From the NCBI RefSeq assembly GCF_003346715.1, contig NZ_QQPQ01000017.1:62001-126000 (forward strand): a DNA stretch of 64,000 bases, read 5' to 3'. The stretch comes from Oceanispirochaeta sp. M1 (lineage in GTDB: Bacteria > Spirochaetota > Spirochaetia > DSM-2461). The notes under the pieces were generated by a model. It did no database searches and had not been told where the DNA came from. It was given only the letters and a program-made list of their open reading frames with translations. Made by a program: the position numbers and the translations under genes. Positions within the stretch are counted from its first letter, which is position 1. Each line of letters opens with the position of its first letter. This document shows positions 34,013-42,999 of this stretch, piece by piece.

Positions 34013-36249
34013 AGAGCTCCCCCTTCCGAAAGTATCTGATAGGTATAATATAATACTGCGATAGAATTGCTGGGATTTCCACTATGGGGATCAAATTGAA
34101 GAATGGATCTGACAATCGGCGTTGCCGCCTTGCTGAGATTTTCTACATTATTGAGAGATTTCTGACACCAGCTCCAGATTGCTGCATAATCTTTTGAATT
34201 ATAGGATGAATAGAGATGTGATTGAGCCTGAAAAAAGATCTCCATTTCCCTTGTTTCGTCAAGGAGTATATGAATCCCTTCACCATATTCCATATTGTTC
34301 ATCTGATAGATCCAGCCCAGGGGCGGATTCATATCTTTCTGTCGGCTGAACAGGGTATAGAGACTCTGCTCATAACATTTTCCCAGAGCACTTATCTCTG
34401 CTGAGAAAAGACTCTCCAGCCATTTTCCCTCGGGAGCCATGTTATGGAGGGCTATCACATAATTCAGGTCTCTTGTTATGTTTCCTCTCTTACCCTTTAT
34501 ATAACGGTCGTAGATCTTCTCCAGGCTTGCTGTATGACCTATACGGCCCAGAGATTTTGCGGCATTTGAGGCAGTCAGGCTGTCTTCGTCATCAAAGAGA
34601 TGGATCAGGGCCTCTTCCACTTCCGGAGAGGGGTAGGCTCCCAGGGCAAATATGGCCTCATGTCTGTAGAGAGAGTGTTTTTCCATAGCCTCTCTGATCA
34701 GATCAGGTATGAGCTCCGGCCTCTTTCTTTCAAAAAGAGTTTTCATTATATCTGATTTTTCTGAACTCACAGGATTAAGGAACATCTGTCTCATCTCTTC
34801 ATTGGCCAGAGAAGAACCTGTGTAGGCCAGAGAGAGGATCAGGGTCTTCCGTTTATGGTTGCTTTTACCACTGCTCAGCATGCTGATATCCCGGAAAGTA
34901 CGCATATGTTCGATAGAAAGAAGCATGGTCCATGTCTTCTTCATGGTTGCACTGCCTTTTTCATAAAAACCTGAGGCGACTACGGTGATAAAAATACAGA
35001 TAATTAAAGCCAGGGTGAAGGTCAGGCCATATACATTGAGAATAGGAAGATTGAATCCCGCGGATGACAGGTCTGCCAGCCCTCCGGCTGCAATTCCCAG
35101 CAAAAGGGCCAGGAAGGAGGTTACTACTATATCCATGGATGTATAGGAGACTGATCCTTCTTCGGGGATGGACTGAACAAAGAGTCTGGCCGTAAGCAGA
35201 GACAGTATATTCTGTACAAACACTGTCAGGAATCCGAGTATAAAGAAGAACTCGGGGCTGCGGTCCGGAGAGATGGTCATCCAGGTCAGATAGAGGAGAC
35301 CGGCGGTGATTCCTGCGGGAAGAATAAAGGGTCTGCTTCCCATTCTGTCGGCAAAGGGGCGGATTATCAGAGCCGCAACGATGGATGCCACTGTGATAAT
35401 CAGGGTGTACATAAAGATCTGGGAGGCTGAGAATCCTGCATATTGACGCAGGAAAGGTATGGTCATGGCTCCCATAATTTCAATACAGATGGCGCTCCAC
35501 CGGAGAAGCAGTATTGTCCGTTCTCTCTTTTTTTTAAAAGTATCTTTGAGAATACGTACCATATTCTGTCCGGGCTGATAGTCCACAATCTCCCTGTTGG
35601 GCATTTTTCTGAGATTGATACTGGCAAAAGTATTGGCAATAATACCTATGAACTGAAGGGTAAGTATCCCGGTCAGTTCCGAAAGATAGTTGAAGGAGGT
35701 CAGCATATAGCTGAAAAAGCGGGAGATCATGGCAATGGTGTTGAAACGGGTGGAGGATGTCATGATCACTTCGCCCCTGGTACGGCTTGTGGAGATCATC
35801 TTCCGGATTGACTGCTGTATGGCAACCCCGATTGTACGGGTTATACAGAAGAGTGTGTATGTTATAAGGATGACCCAGACAGCTGAGGCTCCGCTGAGCA
35901 TGGGGAGAAGCAGGTAACCCAGGCAGACAAGTCCCCTGAGCAGCCAGGCGATATAGCCTACATTTTTATTGGATTTTCCTTGAAAAAGACGGGGATAGAA
36001 AATCAGCATTCCCCCTGTTATATATGTTGCAGCTGAAATATAGCCGAGCTGCAGGTTGCTGGCACCGTAGAGAATGGCCAGAAGGTATACAGTCGTATTG
36101 CCAAGGAAGCTGAAACTTATCCCGTTGAAGGAGACGAAACGGAAGAAATATTTTCTTGCGGTTTCTCTCTCTTTCTGGGACAGATATCTTGTTTTTTTTA
36201 TCATGACCTTTATTCCGTAGACTCCCGAATGATGTCTCTCCGAAAGCAT
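34009..36249 (-). CDS. MFS transporter-like protein with C-terminal HEAT-type repeats
   Basis: 746 residues. Residues ~30-450 have twelve membrane helices of MFS type (YLLAILYGASNLQLGYISAATYITGGML, GTSRTRGEV-type loop, RPFADRMGSRPFILPAGI). Residues ~470-740 are soluble and helical with HEAT-like units (ALGAYPSPEVEEALIHLFDDEDSLTASNAAKSLGRIG). AGGAAAG precedes the ATG at 36249; a later ATG (36204) lacks one. The four-base overlap with the hybrid kinase suggests it is the membrane sensor or scaffold for that soluble kinase and may not be a working transporter. I know no characterised member. Confidence 0.8.
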   Translation of the reverse strand: MLSERHHSGVYGIKVMIKKTRYLSQKERETARKYFFRFVSFNGISFSFLGNTTVYLLAILYGASNLQLGYISAATYITGGMLIFYPRLFQGKSNKNVGYIAWLLRGLVCLGYLLLPMLSGASAVWVILITYTLFCITRTIGVAIQQSIRKMISTSRTRGEVIMTSSTRFNTIAMISRFFSYMLTSFNYLSELTGILTLQFIGIIANTFASINLRKMPNREIVDYQPGQNMVRILKDTFKKKRERTILLLRWSAICIEIMGAMTIPFLRQYAGFSASQIFMYTLIITVASIVAALIIRPFADRMGSRPFILPAGITAGLLYLTWMTISPDRSPEFFFILGFLTVFVQNILSLLTARLFVQSIPEEGSVSYTSMDIVVTSFLALLLGIAAGGLADLSSAGFNLPILNVYGLTFTLALIICIFITVVASGFYEKGSATMKKTWTMLLSIEHMRTFRDISMLSSGKSNHKRKTLILSLAYTGSSLANEEMRQMFLNPVSSEKSDIMKTLFERKRPELIPDLIREAMEKHSLYRHEAIFALGAYPSPEVEEALIHLFDDEDSLTASNAAKSLGRIGHTASLEKIYDRYIKGKRGNITRDLNYVIALHNMAPEGKWLESLFSAEISALGKCYEQSLYTLFSRQKDMNPPLGWIYQMNNMEYGEGIHILLDETREMEIFFQAQSHLYSSYNSKDYAAIWSWCQKSLNNVENLSKAATPIVRSILQFDPHSGNPSNSIAVLYYTYQILSEGGAL

Positions 36250-36373
36250 AGAACTTTCCTACTGACAGGTAAAGTAAAAAACTTACAAAAAGTAACCTGA
36301 TTCGATGACTGATGTTTAATTATTAAAGGTCTAGGGTTTATGTGTGATTCCTGGATCTTCATTCTGTTTTAAT

Positions 36374-36407
36374 AATTCCCGGGGTTCTCCTTTCCCGGGA
36401 ATTTTTT
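36374..36407 (+). terminator. Orphan rho-independent terminator
   Basis: AATTCCCGGG (36374-36383) pairs with CCCGGGAATT (36394-36403), with the T-run continuing to 36407. It reads on the plus strand, yet no plus-strand gene lies upstream and the aldo/keto reductase starts after it. It could end a short RNA or act as a leader attenuator. Confidence 0.65.
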
Positions 36408-36445
36408 GATGGATTATATATGATCTTTCTTATATATTTGATCAA

Positions 36446-37378
36446 ATGAAAGAAAAAAATATGACCAGCATAAATACGGCAATTGAAGGCCTGAGAATAC
36501 CCTCCATCGCCCTCGGATGTATGCGGATATCGGAAATGAAACCTGAAGTGGTACTGGAGTTGATAACCTGCTCAATGGAAGAGGGTATCAATTTTTTTGA
36601 TCATGCCGATATCTACGGTGGAGGCAAGTCGGAAGAGGTATTTGCAAAGGCTCTGAAACTGAGCTCATTTAAGAGAGAAGATATTATTCTTCAGTCCAAG
36701 TGCGGTATCCGTGACGGCTTTTTTGATTTTTCGGAGAGTCATATTCTGAATTCTGTAGATGAAATACTGAAAAGGCTGAATAGCGAATACCTGGATATAC
36801 TTCTTCTTCATCGTCCCGACACTCTGATGGAACCCGATGAAGTCGCATCGGCTTTTGACCGCCTTCAAAAGAGCGGTAAGGTGAAACACTTTGGCGTGAG
36901 TAATCAGAATCCCATGCAGATTCAGCTTCTCCAGAAGTCTGTGAATCAGAAGCTTGCCTTCAATCAGCTGCAGCTGAGCCTGATGCGCAGCGGTATGATC
37001 GATTGCGGGCTCAATGTGAATATGAAGCTTGATGCTTCTCTGGATCATGATGGTGGAATCCTTGATTTCTGCAGGCTTCATGATATTACAATTCAGGCCT
37101 GGTCTCCTTTTCAGTACGGTTTCTTTGAAGGCGTATTTCTGAATAATGAGAAATTCCCGGAGCTGAATAAGGAAATTGACCGCTTGGCTGAAAAGTATTC
37201 AGTCAGTAATTCAGCAGTAGCTCTGGCATGGATACTCCGCCACCCGTCGGGTATACAAACTGTGATCGGTACAACAAAAATCACTAGAATCAAAGAAATG
37301 GCAAAGGCAGCCTCTTTTAAACTCAGCAGGGAAGAGTGGTATGCTCTCTATAGAGCCGCCGGAAATGTCCTACCCTGA
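36446..37378 (+). CDS. Aldo/keto reductase
   Basis: 310 residues, (beta/alpha)8 NADPH reductase of the YdhF type. The tetrad is visible: Asp and Tyr in FFDHADIYGGGKSEEV, Lys in LQSKCGI and His in LLLHRPDTLMEPDEV. NADPH contacts are in the C-terminal TVIGTTKITRIKEM. The function is reduction of carbonyls to alcohols in the cytoplasm; no specific substrate can be assigned. It is followed 25 bp later by a pair of half-permeases, but nothing links their roles. Confidence 0.9.
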   Translation: MKEKNMTSINTAIEGLRIPSIALGCMRISEMKPEVVLELITCSMEEGINFFDHADIYGGGKSEEVFAKALKLSSFKREDIILQSKCGIRDGFFDFSESHILNSVDEILKRLNSEYLDILLLHRPDTLMEPDEVASAFDRLQKSGKVKHFGVSNQNPMQIQLLQKSVNQKLAFNQLQLSLMRSGMIDCGLNVNMKLDASLDHDGGILDFCRLHDITIQAWSPFQYGFFEGVFLNNEKFPELNKEIDRLAEKYSVSNSAVALAWILRHPSGIQTVIGTTKITRIKEMAKAASFKLSREEWYALYRAAGNVLP

Positions 37379-37403
37379 TAATTCTATAAAATAAGGAAGA
37401 TCA

Positions 37404-37892
37404 ATGGAATTTATTATTCTATCAAGTCTCACAGCAGTTCTTCTGCTGTTCTCATTGTACAAAAGCAGGGAAAGAACAAAGAAAGCTCTGAAACTGGCTG
37501 GAAAACGCCTTTTGAAGATTGCACCCATGATAATGCTGATGGTTATACTCATTTCCATTACCCTGTATTTTCTACCTCCTGAAGTCATTTCAAAGTATCT
37601 TGGAGGAGATAACCGCTGGCTGGCCATGATAACGGCCTCCATTGTCGGTTCGATAGCCCTTATTCCGGGGTTCGTCGCATTCCCTCTGGGGGGAGTCCTG
37701 AGAGACAGCTCTGTTCCTTATATGATTATTGCGGCTTTTACCTCTTCATTGATGATGGTGGGAATTGTAACTCTGCCGGTTGAACGTCAGTATCTTGGTA
37801 TGAGAGTCGCGGTGTTAAGAAATATCATATCATTTATTATCGCAATTATTGTAGCTCTGGTAACAGGGATTCTATATGGGGAGATCTTTTAG
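37404..37892 (+). CDS. Half-size permease, first subunit (DUF318/ArsP-like)
   Basis: 162 residues with four predicted membrane helices. SIVGSIALIPGFVAFPLGGVLRDSSVPYMII and MRVAVLRNIISFIIAIIVALVTG match one repeat of the UPF0718/DUF318 permeases, whose usual members are ~300-350 residues with two such repeats. The next gene, starting at the adjacent base after the stop, carries the other half. Together they probably make a heterodimeric carrier. The cargo is unknown; some relatives export organoarsenicals. Confidence 0.72.
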   Translation: MEFIILSSLTAVLLLFSLYKSRERTKKALKLAGKRLLKIAPMIMLMVILISITLYFLPPEVISKYLGGDNRWLAMITASIVGSIALIPGFVAFPLGGVLRDSSVPYMIIAAFTSSLMMVGIVTLPVERQYLGMRVAVLRNIISFIIAIIVALVTGILYGEIF

Positions 37893-38414
37893 ATGAATAA
37901 AAAGAAAATTATTATGCCTGCCATAATTGTACTTTCTCTTATCCTAGTGATCGCTTTGTTTTTTATTGATTCAGCTGCTCCCGGTGCAATAGGGAAAATT
38001 TTTGCAATGAACCTTTTGACAATGGTTAAGATTCTTCCCTTTGCCTTTATTCTAATTGCCTTATTTGATATCTGGGTAGAGAGGAAGACTATTGAGAGAC
38101 ACCTGGGTGAAGGGGGGGGCGGTAAGAGCTTTTTCTGGGCTGTTCTTCTTGGAAGTACAACCATGGGTCCCATGATTGTCTGTCTGCCGATGGCAGCCGC
38201 TCTTCATAGAAAAGGTGCCCGTCTTACAGTAATATTCACCTATATAGCAGCATCCTCTGTTGCCAGGGTGGCAATGACTATATTTGAAAGCTCATATATG
38301 GGTGTAAAGTTTACAATTATCCGCTATGCGGTATCTCTACCTCTGATCATTATCAGTTCAATTATTCTGGGTCGTATATTGCAGAGACGAGGGTATGAAA
38401 TTAAAGGTGAATAA
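37893..38414 (+). CDS. Half-size permease, second subunit (DUF318/ArsP-like)
   Basis: 173 residues with four or five membrane helices. LLGSTTMGPMIVCLPMAAALHRKGARLTVIFTYI parallels the GSIALIPGFVAFPLG block of the preceding gene, so the two are homologous halves. IWVERKTIERHLGEGGGGKSFF is a glycine-rich loop before the conserved repeat. The ATG directly follows the partner stop (no gap). A terminator follows 100 bp later. Confidence 0.72.
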   Translation: MNKKKIIMPAIIVLSLILVIALFFIDSAAPGAIGKIFAMNLLTMVKILPFAFILIALFDIWVERKTIERHLGEGGGGKSFFWAVLLGSTTMGPMIVCLPMAAALHRKGARLTVIFTYIAASSVARVAMTIFESSYMGVKFTIIRYAVSLPLIIISSIILGRILQRRGYEIKGE

Positions 38415-38514
38415 AAAAATATTTTTTTTGTAACCACTTATTAAAGCTTTGGTTTTATGGGTGTAGAACAACAGTAATTCTCCTAAGAATTTTGTAGATT
38501 TTTTTCATTTGCTC

Positions 38515-38551
38515 GCCCCCGGGTTTCCTCCTTTTCCCGGGGGCTTTTTTT
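38515..38551 (+). terminator. Rho-independent terminator after the half-permeases
   Basis: GCCCCCGGG (38515-38523) pairs perfectly with CCCGGGGGC (38536-38544), followed by seven T. Confidence 0.92.
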
Positions 38552-38602
38552 GCCCATTTGGTTTTTCAGATTTTTCAGACACAGCGCCGATCAGTCCGCC
38601 GA

Positions 38603-40567
38603 TCAGTCCGCCGCTGCAAAAAAGTTCTGAAACTCATCATCCGCCGGACGGGTAAATCTTTTCAAATCTTCATCACTGCATTCTGATAGCTCCTGAAAAG
38701 TACAGGAGGCATTACTGTCGATATCTTCTGTATGCCTGATATAGGTAGTCTGGTAAAAGGATAACTTCTTGGTTGGGTGGATACCCATCTCCAGCAGTCT
38801 TTTAGCCGCTGAGCGAATCAGCTGCAGTTTATTCATCAGATCTTCATCAGACCGTACAGTCCAGACACCCAGTATGATTGGTTTGCTGTCAATATTCATA
38901 TCCCCGATAAACTCACCTCTTACAAGCTGCTCCTTATCCTTTCCCAGATAAGGAGCAAAATCGAGATGCTCCGCAAGTTTTCTGTCTGTAGCCCGGAAAT
39001 TCCCTGTCTCAGGATCTAATGTGAAAATTATAATATTTTTTAAGGCCTGTCCGTAACTCTTGAACATGGCTCCCAGAAAATCGTTCTCTTTCCTGGCTTC
39101 CAGCAGTTTCTCTTTCCTGGATTTGATTTCCTGAGTAATTTCCAGAAGCCAGAGTTTCATGCGGTCATCTTCACAGCGGTAGGTTGAAACCTCTTCATTC
39201 AGTTTTTCCCAGCTTAGAGCTCCTTCCACATAGGAAAGTACTGTCCTGAAAATTACTCTTATATTATGAAATTTGCTGAACTTCAGAATCAGATCGAAAA
39301 GGAATATTTCCATTTTACGAAGCTGCCATATTGAAGCGATAACCGCATTCCTGCTTGCCCCTTCATGTACATCTGGTTTTTCCCAGAGTACTTTAAATTC
39401 ATTGAGTCTCCGCTCCATCTGTATATGCCATTTATCCAGTTTTCCGGAGATTATTTTAAGTCTTATCTGCCAGATAGTTCCTGCTCCCGGACGGCTGATT
39501 ACTTTGATATTCTCGGTACCGAAGGTCGCATAGATCTGTCGGGTTCCCAGACCCTCACCGGTTTTATTACCCTTTGTTGTTCTACCCACAAAGGCCGGCA
39601 GTCCTTCACTGTCTTTTATCAGTTTCTCCTCAGGAATTCCCGTACCATTATCTTCAAGTTCAAGAAGAACATAATCTTCTTCTTTCAGCAGGGTTATTCT
39701 GAGAACTCCATTTCTGCCTGTATCAGTTATGGCATCAAGGGAATTGGATGCCATATTGATCAGTGCCCGGCCTATATTAACAAAGGAACCCGGAACAAGA
39801 GCCTCTCTTGTTTTAAGTTCAAGGTGCAGATCGCAGGGGGTAGTGGAGGCTTCGATATAGGGAATGATCCTCTCAAGAATCACATCCTGAAGATTTACCG
39901 TATGGGATATGAGGAGGCTGTCCCTGAAGGAGTTGAGCATATTGCTCATAGTCGTGGATTCCCGGTTGATATCCTCAATGATTCTGTCCGCATTATCCAT
40001 GGCAAGCATATCTACCATATTGGACATAAGCCGCAGGGTTTTACGGGCATCATGCCTGGTTTTTCCTATCTCTTCTGAAGCAGAGGGAGCATTTTTATTC
40101 TCCTTTCTTTCGATTATCAGAATATCGTGTTTGTCGGCCAGAAGGTGGCAGTACACAAGATTTCTGTAGACCATGGGTTCACCATGATGAAATCCCTTGT
40201 TCTGAAAAAACTCGATTGTGTCTCCCTGTTTTTCCCAGATATAGAGATAGACTCTTCCGTTTCCAGGTATTTTTGAGGCAAGGTACTCAATAAAGGCGGT
40301 TCCTATCCCCCGGCCTCTCCCAAAAGGACTAGTGACCAGTTTATAGATATGAAAATTGCGTTTATAGCGATCCGTATAGACCAGCATATAACCCAGTATT
40401 TCACCTTCATCCACCCAGACACAGCTGTATTCCCGGTCCTTTTCTATATCGGGGTCTCTTATGTAGGGGGAGGGGATTATAAATGTATCGATATTGAGCA
40501 GCGGATTACGGGCTACCTGATCTTCTATTGTTTCTGTCAGGGGCTGAATCTTGGGATTCCGTTTCAC
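38603..40567 (-). CDS. GNAT acetyltransferase-histidine kinase-like ATPase fusion
   Basis: The true start is the GTG at 40567, which overlaps the upstream stop as GTGA. The frame is open further, but those 50 residues are only the HD gene out of frame. The 654-residue product has a GNAT domain (~30-150: YTDRYKRNFHIYKLVTSPFGRGRGIGTAFIEYLA, with the RGRGIGT acetyl-CoA loop), then a dimerisation region with a possible phospho-histidine (KTRHDARKTLRLMSNMV) and a HATPase_c domain (NMASNSLDAI; LEDNGTGIPEEKL; GEGLGTRQIYATFG). The last ~280 residues are of unknown type. No membrane segment is seen. The fusion suggests a sensor kinase whose input is acetyl-CoA or an acetylated partner. Confidence 0.8.
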   Translation of the reverse strand: MKRNPKIQPLTETIEDQVARNPLLNIDTFIIPSPYIRDPDIEKDREYSCVWVDEGEILGYMLVYTDRYKRNFHIYKLVTSPFGRGRGIGTAFIEYLASKIPGNGRVYLYIWEKQGDTIEFFQNKGFHHGEPMVYRNLVYCHLLADKHDILIIERKENKNAPSASEEIGKTRHDARKTLRLMSNMVDMLAMDNADRIIEDINRESTTMSNMLNSFRDSLLISHTVNLQDVILERIIPYIEASTTPCDLHLELKTREALVPGSFVNIGRALINMASNSLDAITDTGRNGVLRITLLKEEDYVLLELEDNGTGIPEEKLIKDSEGLPAFVGRTTKGNKTGEGLGTRQIYATFGTENIKVISRPGAGTIWQIRLKIISGKLDKWHIQMERRLNEFKVLWEKPDVHEGASRNAVIASIWQLRKMEIFLFDLILKFSKFHNIRVIFRTVLSYVEGALSWEKLNEEVSTYRCEDDRMKLWLLEITQEIKSRKEKLLEARKENDFLGAMFKSYGQALKNIIIFTLDPETGNFRATDRKLAEHLDFAPYLGKDKEQLVRGEFIGDMNIDSKPIILGVWTVRSDEDLMNKLQLIRSAAKRLLEMGIHPTKKLSFYQTTYIRHTEDIDSNASCTFQELSECSDEDLKRFTRPADDEFQNFFAAAD

Positions 40568-41133
40568 TCTGTGCCTGCCAGGCCTATTTCCTGTGCTGCT
40601 GTTTTCATTCCTTCGATGGTCATGGCAATCAGGTCTCCGTTTTCCATCCCCAGCATACCCGCACCCTTTTCGATTGTGCTTCTGTCTACACCGGCGGAAA
40701 AACCTTTGGCCTTCCATTTTTTCTTAACAGATTTCACGCCCAGGTCCATGATGCTTTTTGAGGGGCGGACAAGTACGGTTGCGGTAATCAGTCCTGTAAG
40801 TTCATCACAGGCAAAAAGGACTTTCTCCATTTCATGTTCGGGTTCCACATCACTGCAGATTCCCCAACCATGGGAGACCACTGCATGGATCAGCTCTTCG
40901 GGCCATCCTCTCTCCTTCAGTATTTCATCTGCCTTAATGCAGTGTTCTTCGGGATACATCTCATAATCGATATCATGCATGAGGCCGACGATTCCCCAGA
41001 ATTCAGGATCGAATCCTCTCTGTCCGGCTGCGTAGCGCATCACTGCTTCAACTGACAGGGCATGGGTATAAAGGCTTTCTGATTTATTAAATTCCTTAAA
41101 AAGTGTCAGTGCATCGTCTCTGTTCTGTGTCAT
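40564..41133 (-). CDS. HD-domain phosphohydrolase
   Basis: Start at 41133, where CAGGAG lies seven bases before the ATG; the product has 189 residues. Metal ligands of the HD superfamily are visible: His in YTHALSVEAVMRY, the HD pair in GLMHDIDYEMYPEEHC, His in AVVSHGW and the final Asp in LFACDELTGLI. It resembles the small hydrolase group often annotated as HDIG-domain proteins. Its stop overlaps the GTG of the GNAT-ATPase fusion, so the two are made together. The substrate, probably a nucleotide, is unknown. Confidence 0.87.
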   Translation of the reverse strand: MTQNRDDALTLFKEFNKSESLYTHALSVEAVMRYAAGQRGFDPEFWGIVGLMHDIDYEMYPEEHCIKADEILKERGWPEELIHAVVSHGWGICSDVEPEHEMEKVLFACDELTGLITATVLVRPSKSIMDLGVKSVKKKWKAKGFSAGVDRSTIEKGAGMLGMENGDLIAMTIEGMKTAAQEIGLAGTE

Positions 41134-41196
41134 GTATTGCTCCTGCATTTATTAGCTCAGACCGAAGGGTTCTATACCCTGCCAGAGTGAGTAACA

Positions 41197-42900
41197 TCAC
41201 TCCGGCGTTTTTTTCGGTGTAGGCTTAAGGGTCTTTTCTTTAACAAGAAGATCCCTGATCTGTTTGTCACTGAGTCCACCCTCTTTCTGCCATTTTTCCA
41301 GATCCAGCTGTTCCAGTTCCACGATGCTCTCTTTTTCTACACATTGGAGAACCTCATCCACAAAGCCGTTCATTCTATTTTGTTCTCTTGGATCTTTTAT
41401 CTTATTCTGAAAAACAGGATAGCGCCCTGTCAGGGCAGGCAGTTCAGCACTCTCTTCCAGAGAGATAAAATTATCCTCATTAAGACAACCATCAGGGCCC
41501 CAGAGTCTTTCCTGTTCCAGAAGGCGTGATCTGAGATTTTCTCTCACCTTTTTGACTGTCTCATCCTGTGAACCGAAGAGAAGGTTGCGGCTTTCCGCCG
41601 GATCGTCTTTCAGATTGAAGAGTTCTTCCCTTCCTTCTCTGTAGTAGTAATTAAATTTGTAGTTATTCGTTCTCAGTGAAATCCAGCGTCTGCTTCCGGA
41701 ACCGTATTCCACATATTGGATTGAACGATCTTTCTTCATGGATTTTTTATCTTTGATGAGGCTTTCTCCCGGCAGACGGGAAGTGGTGTAGGAAATCTTT
41801 ATTCCTGTAGCATCCATTATTGTGGGAAAAATATCATTAAGATCGGCGAAGTCTGAGTTTTTTTCTCCGGGATCGATTTTTTCCGGATAACTGAGAATCA
41901 GAGGGATTCTTGTACAGCTGTCATAGGGCAGCCCTTTTTCCATGCAGTCATGATCACCCAGCATATCGCCATGGTCACTTAGAAATATGATCAGGGTATT
42001 TCGCCTCTGGTCAGTGTCTTCCAGGCAGTCCAGAACTCTTCCGATATTGTAATCCACCTGGGAGATTGAACTGTAATAGAGTTCTCTGTAGCGTCTGAAC
42101 CAGGCGGAAGGTATATTTCTGAACATGCCTGCATTTCTGTCTGCCGCATGACTGAGGGGCGTTGTGGATTTCAGGGTGGCAGGCAGTTCTTTTTCTGAAT
42201 AGAGATCAGTAAAGCGCCTGGCTGGAGTCTGAGGGGGGTGGGGGGAGAGCCAGCTCAGCTTCATCATCCATGGATGACGGCCCCTGTTTGTTTCAAGAAA
42301 ATCAAGAGCCCTGTCGGCTATCCAGCTGTCTCCCTGATGCTCTTCCGGGAGGAGTGAATTCTGAGGAATATGATAGAGGAGATTTTCACAGCCGTGGAGA
42401 TTGAGAATATGCCCGTATCCCTGTTTTTTAAGGTAGACGGCGTAATCATCTTCCTCCCTGAATTCGGGATGAGGCTCCATCAGATGTATCCTGTCATAAC
42501 CGCGGTGGCGCCGTGGGGGAACAAACTGATTCTTCCCTATTGAGATAGTTTCATATCCATGATCTGAAAGGAGCTGTGGATAGGTATAGATCCAGCCGGG
42601 CATTCCGAAGGTTCTATTGTTTTCTGTATAACCGTGAGTCTTTCCTGTCAGTCCTGTAAGAAGATTATGTCTGGCGGGCATTCCATCGGGGATCGGTGTG
42701 AAGGCATTGGAATAGAGACGGCCGGAGGCCGCCAGTCTGTCCAGCTGGGGGGTATGCATAAAATCTGCACCCCCGGCGCTGATGCTGTCATGCCGCTGCT
42801 GATCTGTCATCAGTATCAGTATATTTGGTTTTTCTGTTTCCGAATCTGTCCGGTCGTAAGGTAGGGTCGTGAGTGTATCTGTTTCCTGAGATCCGTCCAT
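41197..42900 (-). CDS. Sulfatase-like protein lacking the formylglycine residue
   Basis: Start at 42900 (AGGGGAG nine bases upstream), 567 residues; an upstream TTG at 42954 is less likely. It is an alkaline-phosphatase-superfamily sulfatase: metal-binding MTDQQRHD, and SDHGDMLGDHDCMEKGLPYDSCTRIPLI as in choline-sulfatase relatives. At the active site C/S-x-P-x-R it reads Gly73-MPAR, so the residue normally changed to formylglycine is missing while the Pro and Arg remain. It has no signal peptide. It lies 100 bp after an aminotransferase gene on the same strand. It may be a non-catalytic or altered-mechanism member. Confidence 0.85.
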   Translation of the reverse strand: MDGSQETDTLTTLPYDRTDSETEKPNILILMTDQQRHDSISAGGADFMHTPQLDRLAASGRLYSNAFTPIPDGMPARHNLLTGLTGKTHGYTENNRTFGMPGWIYTYPQLLSDHGYETISIGKNQFVPPRRHRGYDRIHLMEPHPEFREEDDYAVYLKKQGYGHILNLHGCENLLYHIPQNSLLPEEHQGDSWIADRALDFLETNRGRHPWMMKLSWLSPHPPQTPARRFTDLYSEKELPATLKSTTPLSHAADRNAGMFRNIPSAWFRRYRELYYSSISQVDYNIGRVLDCLEDTDQRRNTLIIFLSDHGDMLGDHDCMEKGLPYDSCTRIPLILSYPEKIDPGEKNSDFADLNDIFPTIMDATGIKISYTTSRLPGESLIKDKKSMKKDRSIQYVEYGSGSRRWISLRTNNYKFNYYYREGREELFNLKDDPAESRNLLFGSQDETVKKVRENLRSRLLEQERLWGPDGCLNEDNFISLEESAELPALTGRYPVFQNKIKDPREQNRMNGFVDEVLQCVEKESIVELEQLDLEKWQKEGGLSDKQIRDLLVKEKTLKPTPKKTPE

Positions 42901-42999
42901 TGAATCAATCTCCCCTGAAGTGGATGTACTGTTATTGATACTATAATACAGCAATGAGATTCAGGGGAGTCTTTTCACTCAATTAAGGCAGGGATATTT

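Noticed and set aside
40568-40717. 50-residue N-terminal extension of the GNAT-ATPase frame
   Set aside because: It lies inside the HD gene in another frame and has low-quality arginine-rich sequence; the GTGA overlap gives a natural start.
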